Virus record (IMG/VR): IMGVR_UViG_3300027861_002706
Span: 53,602 to 117,601 of that record
Length of the DNA stretch: 64,000 nucleotides
Source: a virus
Reading direction: 5' to 3' (one strand)
Position numbers and translations under genes: made by a program. This document shows, in pieces, positions 10,901-21,096 of the stretch. The notes below the pieces were generated by a model. That model was not told the origin of the DNA. It did not search any database and saw nothing but the letters and a program-made list of their open reading frames with translations. Every line of letters begins with the position of its first letter. Position 1 is the first letter of the stretch.

Positions 10901-13900
10901 AGATAAGTCAAACCCTTGCCAACCAAAATAGTTAGATTCCATAAATGCATCGCCCCAGCTAGCATTGTCTCCTTCGATCTCAGATATGAAACCTACAGTA
11001 GTTTCTGAACCGAGTATCCTTTGTATATTACTATTCTCTTGTTCGTATGAGAATATGACATTTTCAGCGCTACCAGGTCCACCAGGTCTATATGGATTCA
11101 CCCGAATTTTTTTGCCTAAGTGATATGGACCAGACACAGGGCTGTCTGTTGGATCATTGTCGATACCAAGCAATATGTAATTTATTATACTGATAAAACC
11201 AACATGCTTATCGTAGCCTCCATACGCGAATTCTGGCCACCAATGTTTCATCATGTCCAAGAAGTCCTCTTCTATAAATCCTCCGAAATCAGTTTGTAGT
11301 TCAGACTGAAATCCCTGAGCAATAATTTCTACTATTTGTCCTGCTTTAACCTCTGCGATTGTTCCAGTAAATACTGTTTTTAGCGCGGCCAGATTATTCC
11401 CATATCCCATCTTGACTACTATATGAATACCTGGTCTAAGCATAAGCGTCTTAATAAATTTTTCGCCTGAGTCATCATCTACTAATTTAGGATCCGAATT
11501 ATTATAGAAAGAGGTGCTAGATAAAGTCCCACCAAAATTAGCTAGCTTCATTGTACATATATCATTATCATATATATGTGAAGAGATTGAGCACTCGAGT
11601 ATCTCCTTATAGCCATGATAGTCGTCTTTTTGGTAATCCCGTTTTCGATCTTCTTCAACAAAGTACAGTCTTGCAGTAGGAAATGACTTCAACAAAGATT
11701 CTGTTAAATCAGGCATATGGGATAATTGCTGCTCGCCCATCTTTGAATACTGATTTTCTCCATTAATGGGTACACTTATTCCGCTACCAGGTTGATAGTA
11801 TGTGGGAGTTTGAACATACTCCATTTTACTACCTTCATAGGCGTTCTTTTCTGGATTAAAGATTAGGCGGAGAGCCACTCGACCTGGATCGCTATTGTTA
11901 CCAGTCATAATAAACTCTATAACTGGATATTTATTTTTAACTGCTCCATAAAGCTGTTTTGCAAACTCAGCATGCGCTCTCTCATCAGTCCCTAGAATCA
12001 GCGATAATTCATTCACTACGTCCCCATTCTCGAGTATAACACTGGAACCCTCGGAGTTTAGTGATTCTTGATCAACTAGAGCCGCGCCAGCGGCCATTTC
12101 CGCTGGGTTTTTTATTGCGTTAAATAATTTCCCCAATGTCTCCTTACTGAAGGTATCTGTCTCCGGTCCATCACCAGTCTGTCCTGGCTCTTCATTGATA
12201 TTTTTTAGTATCGTTAGTCCGTTTAGAGGGAGAGTTATAACTCCTGCGCCTGTTTTATGTCGTGGAGCAATCCCGTAGCCTTCATTTCGTGCTTCATAGT
12301 TTTGATAATCACTGATCATCAACATCTTATCTCTATTTCTATGATAAAAGATGTCGGGGTCTATATAGCTACTAGCTCGCGCAGATACGGTACTGGCTAT
12401 ATCCTGTGTAGTCATCTTCATTAAATCAACAAATGGAATAGATGGGGTGATCCCATAGTCGCCACACTTTGGTGCGAATGCTTCCATTAAAGCATTAAAT
12501 ATAACTTCAGCTTTTTCGGGACTTTCTGCTTTGCTTATCTCGGAAGAAAACAATTCGCTATAAGTAGGTAGATACATATCTGAATATAAGTCTATCTCTT
12601 TAGTATTAAACTGCTCAACTTCCTCTTCTATCATTTCGATGTCAGACATATTTATTTCTGCCTTATTGGCGATACCATATATCTTTGAGCCTGCTTCATC
12701 TCTAAGGTAATTAAATTGCCATAGCCCTTTAAATTTTGCGACTAATTCTATCAATATGCTAAGAGAATTCTGCATGGACTCTCTGCTAGCGAATACGCGC
12801 CCTTGCTTTCCTAGAGTATATTTGTTATTTATTATACATTGAAAAATAGCATCCCATAGATCTTTGGGAATCATCTTGCCGCGCTTATGGAAAATATCTA
12901 ATATACTATTTATATCATTAAGGTCTTCAGGAAGCTTTACTGACCAGAGGGTATCTCCGGTGTCCGGAAATTCTGTGTCGAGATTGTCAAAGAGTACCCC
13001 TTCTCTTACTCCATAATATGAATGCCCTTTAGGCCCCGACTCTATATCAACATCATGCCTCTCCATAGGATTTTTGACATGTGTGACTGGTGATTCCTGG
13101 TCTTTTCCCAGGGAGAGTATTCCCGCAAGCCAATTCACCTGGAAAACTCCTTGTTGGTGGCTTGGACCTGCTTTACTTCCACCCCCCCTCTTATACGCAT
13201 TGTCTATCTCAAACCATCGACGAAACTCTTCTGAGTTCCCCTCCTGCTCTCTGAGTGGATCTCCTGTCTCGATCTCTGTCCATTTCAATCCAAATACTGA
13301 AGCATAATTCGATTCTTTGTCAGCGCGCAATGCTCCATGGACTAACCTAAGCAGACTTTTATATACTTCCTTATGGGTACTAAGACCAGAGTCTATCAAT
13401 ACTAATTCCTCTAGATCCCGATATATATCACCGGTAAGGAGTCGACCGGTTCTTTTCAGGGCGTACTGATAGATTATGCCCATAAAAATAGGCTGATAAT
13501 ATGTATCAGCTGCATTCGCTGACTCTGGGGCTAACACTGTACTGAATTTACCTAGGTCATCTGTTAGACCTAAAACGCGCATTAAGCTATCTAGCCTGTC
13601 CATATCATTTGCAGTTACCTTATCCCTGATTGAACTCGAAGACTCGTCCCCATTCTCACCTGGTCCAGTGTTGCGCTCCCACCATACTTTGTATAGCTTA
13701 TAGAAATATTCCCAGACTGCTTCAAGAGGTTTGGTAGATACTGCCCCTTTCTCAAGGACTAGTTTCTCCGTATCATGGCTTTGTGTATTTTCCACTAATG
13801 TGAGTATAAGCCGATACAGATCAGGAGAGTCTGGATCGGATTCTATTGTTACAGATTGCGGCGAGATTTTATTCACACCAAGAGAATTTATAAGCTGATT

Positions 13901-15436
13901 TTCTATCCATCCGAAAGAGTTAAATACTGTTTGAGAAGCTTCAGCAGATACTAGCTTCGCTTTCATCGCCATGAAGTCAGCAATAATTTTTTTATTTCTG
14001 ACTGCGAAGATAAGTTGGAACGAGTTTGAGTTTAAACCCATATACTGAATCATAGGAAATTTTGAGCCCATTAAAGGAATGTCAATTGATCTTGTATTAA
14101 ATGTACCAGAGATCTTTTCTAGAACCAATGGACTACCTTCGTAGCCATTGGTGTATCTCGGGTTAGTAGTATCAAAGTCTATGATTCCACCGAATATATC
14201 CCAATATGTTATTCTTAGATCATTGCTACCTATGGGAGTTATATTACCAGATTTACTTCGTTCTCCTGCTAAGGCTGCTATGGTTACATCTATCTCTTTT
14301 TTAATTCTATTGGACGCCTGGCTAACATATTCCATGCCCCAGTGACACTCGCTAGGATCGAGTGTAGGGCTGCCTTCTTTGTCCCGGTATAGAATAGTGC
14401 CAAAAGGGAACGCTGGAGAGCTCATTATCCCAAAACTAAATCGACCCAGTATGGCCCCTGGCATATCATGCATTGTCTGCATGCTTGCGCTTTTAAAACA
14501 GACCGGGACAGGAAATTTAGGACCACCATTGTCTTGTCCGCCTGAATCTAGGTCTTTGAGAAGATTTGTATTATTCTCAGTCGACTTATTATCATTAAGT
14601 ATATTCTTCATATGTTTTACTCCCTGAACAACTTCAGGGTGATTTTCAGTGAATAGGCCCAGGATATCATCGTAGGTATTATCGAGATCAAGAGCCTCGA
14701 GCATCCGATCAAATCTATTTTTCTCAGTATCGCCTTTACCTCCAATTACTTTTAATGCTGCTACGTCTCCGATCATATCGTATAAAGCAGGGTAGGCGTA
14801 CTGGGAGACAAAAGCCATGCATAAGGCAGAAGAATATATAGAGTTCATTGGCATAAACTTAAACATATTATATAGATTTATAAAGCTGGGATAATCTCTT
14901 TCTGTAGATGAGAACACCTCGAAATTGGGGAATATAATATCTATAGAGACCGTATGCTTTGACTTGCTATTTGCCATCATTCCCGATGACTTGGATCTTG
15001 CGACCGGCACAGGTGTATTTAATAAGTGCTCTTGTATATTGATAGAGCTTGGAATGATATAAGGAGAAGAAGACATCCCAGAAGACTCAATTATTTTATA
15101 GAATCCTATTTGAGTAATATCTTCATTCTGGAAACGCAGGTCATCAAAAATTTGTCGCTTAGTGGCTAGTATGCCTTTAAGTATCTTCTGTCCTGTTTCT
15201 GGCAAAGGCGTGGGCGCGCTTGGATTCTCTAACTGCCAGTTAAAAAGTTTCGACTTGTATTTTGCTTTCTGATCCTCTGGTATCGTCTTACTGATATCTA
15301 TATCTTTTAGCGCGCCGAATAATATTTCATTATGCTTATCGAGATCTATAATACTTGTACTCATGAATTCGATTGGACTTCTACCGACCGATTCTAATAC
15401 TGTTTCGAGGGTTAGTATATCGCTAGTGGTAGGCAT
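7994..15436 (-). CDS. Giant baseplate hub protein (about 2480 aa)
   Basis: A very large hub-like protein. Around residue 455 the segment IPLMGSKFPMIQYMG resembles domains of tail-tip proteins. Around 1335, LRPGIHIVVKMGYGNN followed by FTGTIAEVKAGQIVEIIAQGF matches the gp27/gpD-type hub beta-barrel pattern. Near 2090, GRNIKPYDSVRIVD and a strand ending SGWTTTVVPVGL look like a second hub barrel. The C-terminal 300 residues are hydrophobic and Ala/Gly-rich (about 2170-2220 and 2320-2365), possibly membrane-active. I chose ATG 15436, one base after the upstream stop (TAATATG); an in-frame ATG at 15502 would overlap the previous gene by 65 bases. Ordinary hubs are 350-1000 residues, so this is a multidomain fusion. 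Confidence 0.7.
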   Translation of the reverse strand: MPTTSDILTLETVLESVGRSPIEFMSTSIIDLDKHNEILFGALKDIDISKTIPEDQKAKYKSKLFNWQLENPSAPTPLPETGQKILKGILATKRQIFDDLRFQNEDITQIGFYKIIESSGMSSSPYIIPSSINIQEHLLNTPVPVARSKSSGMMANSKSKHTVSIDIIFPNFEVFSSTERDYPSFINLYNMFKFMPMNSIYSSALCMAFVSQYAYPALYDMIGDVAALKVIGGKGDTEKNRFDRMLEALDLDNTYDDILGLFTENHPEVVQGVKHMKNILNDNKSTENNTNLLKDLDSGGQDNGGPKFPVPVCFKSASMQTMHDMPGAILGRFSFGIMSSPAFPFGTILYRDKEGSPTLDPSECHWGMEYVSQASNRIKKEIDVTIAALAGERSKSGNITPIGSNDLRITYWDIFGGIIDFDTTNPRYTNGYEGSPLVLEKISGTFNTRSIDIPLMGSKFPMIQYMGLNSNSFQLIFAVRNKKIIADFMAMKAKLVSAEASQTVFNSFGWIENQLINSLGVNKISPQSVTIESDPDSPDLYRLILTLVENTQSHDTEKLVLEKGAVSTKPLEAVWEYFYKLYKVWWERNTGPGENGDESSSSIRDKVTANDMDRLDSLMRVLGLTDDLGKFSTVLAPESANAADTYYQPIFMGIIYQYALKRTGRLLTGDIYRDLEELVLIDSGLSTHKEVYKSLLRLVHGALRADKESNYASVFGLKWTEIETGDPLREQEGNSEEFRRWFEIDNAYKRGGGSKAGPSHQQGVFQVNWLAGILSLGKDQESPVTHVKNPMERHDVDIESGPKGHSYYGVREGVLFDNLDTEFPDTGDTLWSVKLPEDLNDINSILDIFHKRGKMIPKDLWDAIFQCIINNKYTLGKQGRVFASRESMQNSLSILIELVAKFKGLWQFNYLRDEAGSKIYGIANKAEINMSDIEMIEEEVEQFNTKEIDLYSDMYLPTYSELFSSEISKAESPEKAEVIFNALMEAFAPKCGDYGITPSIPFVDLMKMTTQDIASTVSARASSYIDPDIFYHRNRDKMLMISDYQNYEARNEGYGIAPRHKTGAGVITLPLNGLTILKNINEEPGQTGDGPETDTFSKETLGKLFNAIKNPAEMAAGAALVDQESLNSEGSSVILENGDVVNELSLILGTDERAHAEFAKQLYGAVKNKYPVIEFIMTGNNSDPGRVALRLIFNPEKNAYEGSKMEYVQTPTYYQPGSGISVPINGENQYSKMGEQQLSHMPDLTESLLKSFPTARLYFVEEDRKRDYQKDDYHGYKEILECSISSHIYDNDICTMKLANFGGTLSSTSFYNNSDPKLVDDDSGEKFIKTLMLRPGIHIVVKMGYGNNLAALKTVFTGTIAEVKAGQIVEIIAQGFQSELQTDFGGFIEEDFLDMMKHWWPEFAYGGYDKHVGFISIINYILLGIDNDPTDSPVSGPYHLGKKIRVNPYRPGGPGSAENVIFSYEQENSNIQRILGSETTVGFISEIEGDNASWGDAFMESNYFGWQGFDLSRNVYNCVGNYAEITSTEVANEWLITNAPAIDGIREVVRYMPNFIATVVPYEGDATLFVGDPCGPYQYREATKEESEYVARYNAQTSLKTQANDFRKLGKYRILAHRINHISDKISKRITRYNRIKLGEIAAVEKSDIHTNAYQLYGASYNAGAEVTVHPTAPFSQADGGFKELEDLVVNTLFRPISDEPYLSDDVHANLLAIFLNLDTSKLTEADFTKLATASKAIAKIRLNSKNVLNTTNWNSLYNFGGNSFKPNPLYTSISLSALLNNTLEVNSTTISGNAVHHAGQRLDFWPLLISNESDFGLFKSTSKEEGAAVEVNLDASWQVNSTEQIAIVPFLTSTFMDTSRTDRKISIFKNLMSKREELSTSFARNPAAGNSLAVDYIVKTLMEYKQALQLATKLLNPIGLDGEERDNDVLQDIMNSKDDTSEMLPFTHKLFRDHHVVSSDHDLIANNVVATQSDMWSAVSLRVPINTVNETAGWGDWGPTNYGIEEGGINKSAGVFQIDSDQEFGIWPRKNSVGMNYAGLYAGPEDILETFTEINATTPNLALQVNNFRLAQGLSKMYRGNLIMIGRNIKPYDSVRIVDNVNNIHGEIMAERVIQNYSSTSGWTTTVVPVGLTRVNSFLGTYNAGQAERWMYSFANGKTFMGVMDTITVAALFGSIFTGGITSGVWFTLKTILTSGARLAGAGVVVGARVAQRAVWRNWATTGFRNVLRRGYRYGQNVRINRANRRLAEGVARAPLKKMALQPGESGYAPYSLSDPLISAGRAIFGGGTSSSQGLGAGLFGHLGARAEAMLTREQIRLIAAGALPATATAAETAAYTAAISARNAAIGSIAGAGITAGARAIWLNVVYGRLMLRGGSSVMDEYLNPVISQQTVIDANEGDVFSAGAHRIDGSIPVYLPAKIKLLRYNNTVFSAGLRAIDVASSNPHGIDNIMEQARYLWADFIASQGEAPDILDQFEEG

Positions 15437-15437
15437 A

Positions 15438-18400
15438 TTAGAATACCGAGTCCATTCTATCTCTGAGGTCTGTGGCGATTTCGCTTCGAGCCATTGTACC
15501 ATTTAACTCAGATCTAAATGAACCCTGAATCTTTGGAACGTACCCATTATGAAGCGCATATTGGTTCGTCATGCCTCTAAAATCTGCTGGCGCATTCATC
15601 TTACCCGATACATTGAGTCTGCTTCTTTTCCCTTCGGATCTAGTGATACGAGCTATTCTGGTATTAGGCATTGCATTCGGATTAAATGTCGGGTCATTTG
15701 GAGTTGACATCACTGGAACTGGAGGTAATGTTCCCGAAGAGTTATACATAGATACCGGTACATTGCCGGGTGAGAATCTATCTAACGTAGATCGGACCGC
15801 CTCTATCCCTGCGAGGCCTCCTATTACCGCAGCAGCAGGCTTAAAGAACTTTGTTCTACTTATATTCTGGAAGAATTCGCCGCTCAACATACCAGACCTA
15901 GACGCGTTCGAGCTGACGCTTGCTCCACCTACCCTAGCATTGTCTGGGCCGTAGTCGGCTATATTCACATTATTCTGCCGCATCCTAGTCATTGTTTCAT
16001 GAAACTCAGCAGATAGAACTTCGTTGAGGCCTGCGCCACTTGTATCCATCGCTGCTAATCCTTGGAAGTCGGCCATAGTCAATGAAGCAATACCAGACGC
16101 GCCAAAGACATTATCGTTAACTAGTCCGCCTATTACTGAACTAAGGTTTCTGACTACACCCTCGAATGGCATTCCTAGTCCGGTTCCCCTGGTCCCTACT
16201 TGTAACTCTTGGGCCATCACTTCTATAAACATCATTCGTTTTGCAAGATTGTGTGCAAGTTGTCTCATCTGTTCGTCATTACCGGAGCCACTCAGCTTTT
16301 GTAATATACTTAATGTTTGTGGCTCCATTTCATGGAGCTTTCGGAACAAACCATCTGTCCCGGGTTCTATGATCTCTGCTGCCCTTAACAAGTTATTAGA
16401 TACTTGATCGATAAGATCCCCAGCTTTAGTCCCACTCCTGCCTTCTATCAGGTCATACATGAACCCCATGCTGCCGTGGTCCATATCAGATCTGGCCTGA
16501 GAGGAACCCGCCTTCAATGCGTTAAGGATAAGCTCTGCTGGTTCCTGCCCAGAAACACCGTGTGCAGCCTTTTTGAGGAACATATACTTTATCAAGTTCC
16601 GCGCATCTGTATAATGATATGTTGAAGCAGTACGAGTAGGCCCACCTGCCCCGGCCACGCTCTCTGTAAAGATGCCGCTAGCCTTACCTAAAAATTTACC
16701 CAGGCGATCTATTCCCGCATCGTCTAACCTGGCTTCAAGGTTAGTCCTTAACAGACTTTGACCCTCACCGCTAGCCTGCAAGTCTATTAACTGTGTAACC
16801 ATATAGTCGACATAAGATCTAGCTCTGAAGTGCCCCTCGACAATAGGAGTAGAATGCCCATGGCCAGCTATTTTTATCAATGACTCGAAGGTATGCTGTC
16901 TTACAGTTGCCTCTGACGTCATATCTGCGGTCTGAGATATAAGCTTATTGACATCTCCATAATTAAAACTAGTCTGCCCAGCTAGGCCTAAGCTCCTCGC
17001 CATTTCATTATCTGGACTACCTTTAAGATTACTAAGTATGCCATCCATCATTTCTATTTGTCCTTGATGGATACCCCTCATAGTGGAATCGTCCATACTA
17101 GCTAGTCTAAATAGATTGATAGCATCTTTGTCAAGGTCGCCTTCAGCTGCAAACTCAATCAGCATATTATTAAGATATGCTGTATGCTTGAACTCAAAAT
17201 CATCGACTATATCTGCAGAAGCGAAAGCTGTATCCTTCAGCAATACAGTCTGAAGCGCAAACATTTGGCGTCCGCCTGCAGCAGGTTCTCTTACTCCAGT
17301 AGTATAGTGCTTCCCAGCCCATGCCTTTTCGACTAGCTTGTCTAGTGCACCATCATCCATTCCTGGCGTAAAGTGCATGGACCTGAATGCTTTTTCGGTC
17401 ATACCAACCTGGAATTTGCCAAGACTGCTATGAGTCTGTAGCCGCATTCTTGCGCCAGATTGTATCCCTGCAGCACCTATCTCTGATGAATAGAATAAGC
17501 CTTGTTTGGCCATTGTATTAGCGGCCATTACTTGATAAAGCTTATCTAGTTTTTTTCCTATATCGGATGTTTCAGCAAGCCGGTTATCTGCTGAGCTATC
17601 CCTGAGTGTCTCCACGCTTTCTAATATATCCAGATACATTGATTGAGCTTCTACCTTGGCGCTTTGTCCAGAGCCTAGCTTGGCAGCCGCATCATCGGCT
17701 AGCTTCTCAAATTGCCTCCCTCCTTGTGAGACTCTTACAAAGCCTTGCTCTTCAATGAATTGCATAGTTTTTGCGGAGGGGACAAGCATTGGCCCATGTT
17801 CACCTTGGATCAAGAATGCTTGATCTGAGATTTTGGCCACACCACCCTCACTGGAAACTAGTCCGAGCAGGCTTTTGCCAATATCTTCAAGGTTCACTTT
17901 ACCAGAGGCACCACGTTTTCTCAGTTGATTGATACCATACTCGGATTCAATACCTCCAGCTGCAAGTTTTGGCCTAAATCGCTTAGGCCCTATCTCTCCA
18001 CTCCCGTAAGCCTCCCCCTCTCCTTTAAATTTAAGCCGAGATACATCTCCAGTTTTGAGATCTCCATCAGCGCCTATCTTTCTCAGAGCCTCAAATCCGA
18101 AGCTCGTCTCTTTGAAGTGCCTCATCTGCTGATAGATAAGACTCATCTCATGATCTTTGGCGAATATTGCTGGATTCGCTTCGCTCAGAGCGTTAAAGAT
18201 TAGTCCCTTTTTCTCACTAATCTGCTTCTGATGGAATCGCTGATTAGAATAAGGCTGGTTAGTGTCGGGATTTATATATTTTCCATCACGTTTTTTGAGA
18301 AGCTCGCCAGTTTTGGGATCTCTATCTGGATGCATTCTTTGCCCGTGAGCAAAGTCAACAGACTCTGCAAGCATCATTAGATCTCTTTGTTTTATACTGA

Positions 18401-21095
18401 GTGCATTCCTGCCGAAAGAACCCATAGGTTCTTCCGCTCTTGTTCCTACCTCCGCTGCGAGAGATGCCATCATATATTGCTTACCTACATCGAGATTTTT
18501 AGTACCGATAACCCCCATTCTTGCGAGTGTCTGATTAAGCGAGCCTGCTTGTTCCCTTAATGCAGCCTCGGCTTGTTCTTGCGTATGAGCTGGTAACTGT
18601 TTTAATATCTCGTGGACATCAACTTCATGGAATGTCTTTTCTATTAGTTCCTTGAATAGAAGAGAATCTTTTCCTCCGGCGGCCTCATGTAGGTGCTTCA
18701 TGAACTGCTCGTTGGTTACACGTTCTAACTTGCTCCCCAGGCCGTGGATCTGTGTAGTTATCCCACTACCTATTATCTCTTGGTTAGAAGTTCCGCCCAT
18801 TACGTTTACTAATCGCTGAGTAGCAACTTCGCTCCCAGTCTCTGTGATAATATGTGCAAGGTTCCTGAGCAGTGTTTCGTTAAAGCCGAAGTCAAATCCC
18901 TCTGCAACTCCCTTCATTGCGTCTGAACTCCACCGGCCAGAACCGGTTTTCGTCCTATCCATATCCTTAATTCCCTTAACGGAAATTCCTAGATCTCCCA
19001 TTACAAAATGTTGTCCCCCAGATGAATCTATTCCTGTGAGCTGTCCTACGATAGCTTGCACTGCGGTAGGTCCAACAACCTGAGATGTACTAACCCTCTG
19101 GCTACCTACCATATGTCCTGCACTAACACTAGTACGTGCGGGTGCCCTTGTAGTCCTATGCGGCCCTTCCGCCATGATTAGTTCCAGCTGCCCAGTTCCA
19201 GGAATTAATCTATATCCGGTGACATATGTATGATCCGGATCCATTCCTCGCTGCTTAACAATATTCATCATATCGTTAGCATGCCTGAGGTCTTTCACCA
19301 TCACATCTTCAGATCGAGCCACCCCTTGTCCAATTACTGCTTTATCTATACCAGCAGGTTGTACGTCGAACCCTACCGCGGAAATAGATCTTCTAACTTT
19401 ACGGTCTGCTGTAACCTGCAAGTCATATTCAAGAGCTTTTAGCTGGATCGGACTACCAAAATTTACCTTTTGATCGCCTGCGACTTTGCTGGTCATCGAC
19501 TGTTGATGCTGTCCAATTGCATCGACTAAATCATTACGCAGGAATCCTAAAAATTCTTGAGTCCCATCCTCTAAAATCTGGAGCTCTTTGAGATTGATTT
19601 TATGGGATACGGTACGTCTAGACATACCAGTCATAGGATCAAGATCTAGCTGCTTCACTAGCTCGCTAGACATCACTACACCAGAGTCGCCAAAAATTGC
19701 TTTGTTTAATACGGGGTCTGCAAACTGTAGTCCTAACGCCCTTATTCCAAAAGCTACGTCGTCAGAGATGCTCGCACCCCCACGTGCACTTCTGATTTCG
19801 TGCTTTAATAATTCGTTAGTCTCACTACTGAAACCCATTATCTCTGCTACAGCTGTAGGCAATTCTTTAATATCTCTTAGGACAATCGGGGCCCTGGACA
19901 GATGAAATTGCCTGCCTTTTTCGAACGTTTCCTGTCCGGGTAATACAGTAAGGTTTTTAACATCCTCAATAGTTCCTTTGATATATACTCTCTGCTTACC
20001 CCTACTACCATCTGCGAGGTTGGGCCTGAATGCAGATTCTGCGCTTTGTGGAGTCCATGCAAAATTGAAATTCTTGAGTCTTTCACTAAGAGGATCAATA
20101 CCTAGCGCAGATGATCCTTCGGGGACTCCACGTTTAGTAATCCTCTCTATATGATCTGTTACGGCTTGTTGCGCAGTATTCAGCTCTCTGCGCATTTCTC
20201 CCGAATTAAATCTTTCTGCATGGGTATGAGGATCATATCCAGTAATCAGTATCTGCCTTAGTCTGTCTTCCTCTAGCATGAGTTTGAACAGGTCGGAATC
20301 CTGACTCACTTCTAGCATTATTTGGTTTCTGGCCCCGAGAAGATGCCTACCTAGCTTAGGCTGGCCAGAGTACGACATGGGGTCAATCATTCCTGCGCTA
20401 TTTTTAGTACGCATCTCGAACGGGAGTCTATTGTCGAATAAGTCCTCTGTAGCCCCAATCACTTGATTTATAGTCTTATTTAATTTGCTAAAATCAGACT
20501 GATCCTTCATTACTGTATTGATTTCTCGATATACTGTTTCAGAAAAACTTGTAGGTTTTGTCAGACGATCGTTTCCTCCGATAGTTCCAACACCAGCAGG
20601 AACGCTATATGTACTACCTCCTTTGAACATATACTCATTCGCGCTCTGGCTAACTCTCCCAGGAAAATCCGGATTCATATCATCTGCGAATAGAGGTATG
20701 TGCACAGCCTTTTTACCTTGGCCATGAGGAGTAAACACAAGTGAGCCACCCCTGTGAACTAGCGTGCCTTCATTGCTACCTGCTATACCTGTTATTAACT
20801 GGCTAAGTCCCTCGCTCTGGGAGCCAGTCTTATATACATCTGGTAAATTATCTATACTACTAATTGTTTTCCCAGGTAGACTCAACTTGACCTTGGAGAA
20901 CAGATCTTCTTGAGTGGTGCCTGTCGAGGCTCCTATGGCCAGTGCTGCTGCTAGGTTTGCTTTAGCGGTGTGGCTAATTCCACCACGCAGAGGAGGGGTT
21001 TCACCGAAATGAATATCGACTACATCTCTTTGAAATACCTTTATTGCATCTTGTCCCTCACTTGAGGCGGATCCAGGTGTGGGGGTGCTGGCCAT
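15438..21095 (-). CDS. Giant virion protein, possible degenerate RNA polymerase-like core (1885 aa)
   Basis: No confident family. The protein is long, mixed alpha/beta and probably packaged, given its place between the tape-measure position and the hub. At residues 1320-1324 it has D-L-D-K-D inside AEGDLDKDAINLFRL, resembling the DxDGD metal-binding loop of the RNA polymerase beta-prime double-psi barrel. Upstream, SGARMRL and VGMTEKAF (roughly 1210-1235) and VREPAAGGRQMF (about 1270) fall where phage single-chain polymerases have comparable strands. The central Gly is Lys here, so activity is uncertain. A hydrophobic segment lies near 1755. Bases 19778-19822 are the source-like copy of a 45-bp duplication. 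It could instead be a tape-measure or internal core protein. Confidence 0.6.
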   Translation of the reverse strand: MASTPTPGSASSEGQDAIKVFQRDVVDIHFGETPPLRGGISHTAKANLAAALAIGASTGTTQEDLFSKVKLSLPGKTISSIDNLPDVYKTGSQSEGLSQLITGIAGSNEGTLVHRGGSLVFTPHGQGKKAVHIPLFADDMNPDFPGRVSQSANEYMFKGGSTYSVPAGVGTIGGNDRLTKPTSFSETVYREINTVMKDQSDFSKLNKTINQVIGATEDLFDNRLPFEMRTKNSAGMIDPMSYSGQPKLGRHLLGARNQIMLEVSQDSDLFKLMLEEDRLRQILITGYDPHTHAERFNSGEMRRELNTAQQAVTDHIERITKRGVPEGSSALGIDPLSERLKNFNFAWTPQSAESAFRPNLADGSRGKQRVYIKGTIEDVKNLTVLPGQETFEKGRQFHLSRAPIVLRDIKELPTAVAEIMGFSSETNELLKHEIRSARGGASISDDVAFGIRALGLQFADPVLNKAIFGDSGVVMSSELVKQLDLDPMTGMSRRTVSHKINLKELQILEDGTQEFLGFLRNDLVDAIGQHQQSMTSKVAGDQKVNFGSPIQLKALEYDLQVTADRKVRRSISAVGFDVQPAGIDKAVIGQGVARSEDVMVKDLRHANDMMNIVKQRGMDPDHTYVTGYRLIPGTGQLELIMAEGPHRTTRAPARTSVSAGHMVGSQRVSTSQVVGPTAVQAIVGQLTGIDSSGGQHFVMGDLGISVKGIKDMDRTKTGSGRWSSDAMKGVAEGFDFGFNETLLRNLAHIITETGSEVATQRLVNVMGGTSNQEIIGSGITTQIHGLGSKLERVTNEQFMKHLHEAAGGKDSLLFKELIEKTFHEVDVHEILKQLPAHTQEQAEAALREQAGSLNQTLARMGVIGTKNLDVGKQYMMASLAAEVGTRAEEPMGSFGRNALSIKQRDLMMLAESVDFAHGQRMHPDRDPKTGELLKKRDGKYINPDTNQPYSNQRFHQKQISEKKGLIFNALSEANPAIFAKDHEMSLIYQQMRHFKETSFGFEALRKIGADGDLKTGDVSRLKFKGEGEAYGSGEIGPKRFRPKLAAGGIESEYGINQLRKRGASGKVNLEDIGKSLLGLVSSEGGVAKISDQAFLIQGEHGPMLVPSAKTMQFIEEQGFVRVSQGGRQFEKLADDAAAKLGSGQSAKVEAQSMYLDILESVETLRDSSADNRLAETSDIGKKLDKLYQVMAANTMAKQGLFYSSEIGAAGIQSGARMRLQTHSSLGKFQVGMTEKAFRSMHFTPGMDDGALDKLVEKAWAGKHYTTGVREPAAGGRQMFALQTVLLKDTAFASADIVDDFEFKHTAYLNNMLIEFAAEGDLDKDAINLFRLASMDDSTMRGIHQGQIEMMDGILSNLKGSPDNEMARSLGLAGQTSFNYGDVNKLISQTADMTSEATVRQHTFESLIKIAGHGHSTPIVEGHFRARSYVDYMVTQLIDLQASGEGQSLLRTNLEARLDDAGIDRLGKFLGKASGIFTESVAGAGGPTRTASTYHYTDARNLIKYMFLKKAAHGVSGQEPAELILNALKAGSSQARSDMDHGSMGFMYDLIEGRSGTKAGDLIDQVSNNLLRAAEIIEPGTDGLFRKLHEMEPQTLSILQKLSGSGNDEQMRQLAHNLAKRMMFIEVMAQELQVGTRGTGLGMPFEGVVRNLSSVIGGLVNDNVFGASGIASLTMADFQGLAAMDTSGAGLNEVLSAEFHETMTRMRQNNVNIADYGPDNARVGGASVSSNASRSGMLSGEFFQNISRTKFFKPAAAVIGGLAGIEAVRSTLDRFSPGNVPVSMYNSSGTLPPVPVMSTPNDPTFNPNAMPNTRIARITRSEGKRSRLNVSGKMNAPADFRGMTNQYALHNGYVPKIQGSFRSELNGTMARSEIATDLRDRMDSVF
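19778..19822. repeat. 45-bp direct repeat, copy inside the 1885-aa gene
   Basis: Identical for 45 consecutive bases to 27738-27782. Here it is in frame within the giant gene and encodes about TNELLKHEIRSARGG. Because the coding context is normal here, this copy looks like the source. Confidence 0.9.
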
Positions 21096-21096
21096 C

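Noticed and set aside
15436-15502. Upstream ATG extension of the hub gene
   Set aside because: It would overlap the previous gene by 65 bases; the ATG one base after the stop fits the coupling seen elsewhere better, though start choice remains open.
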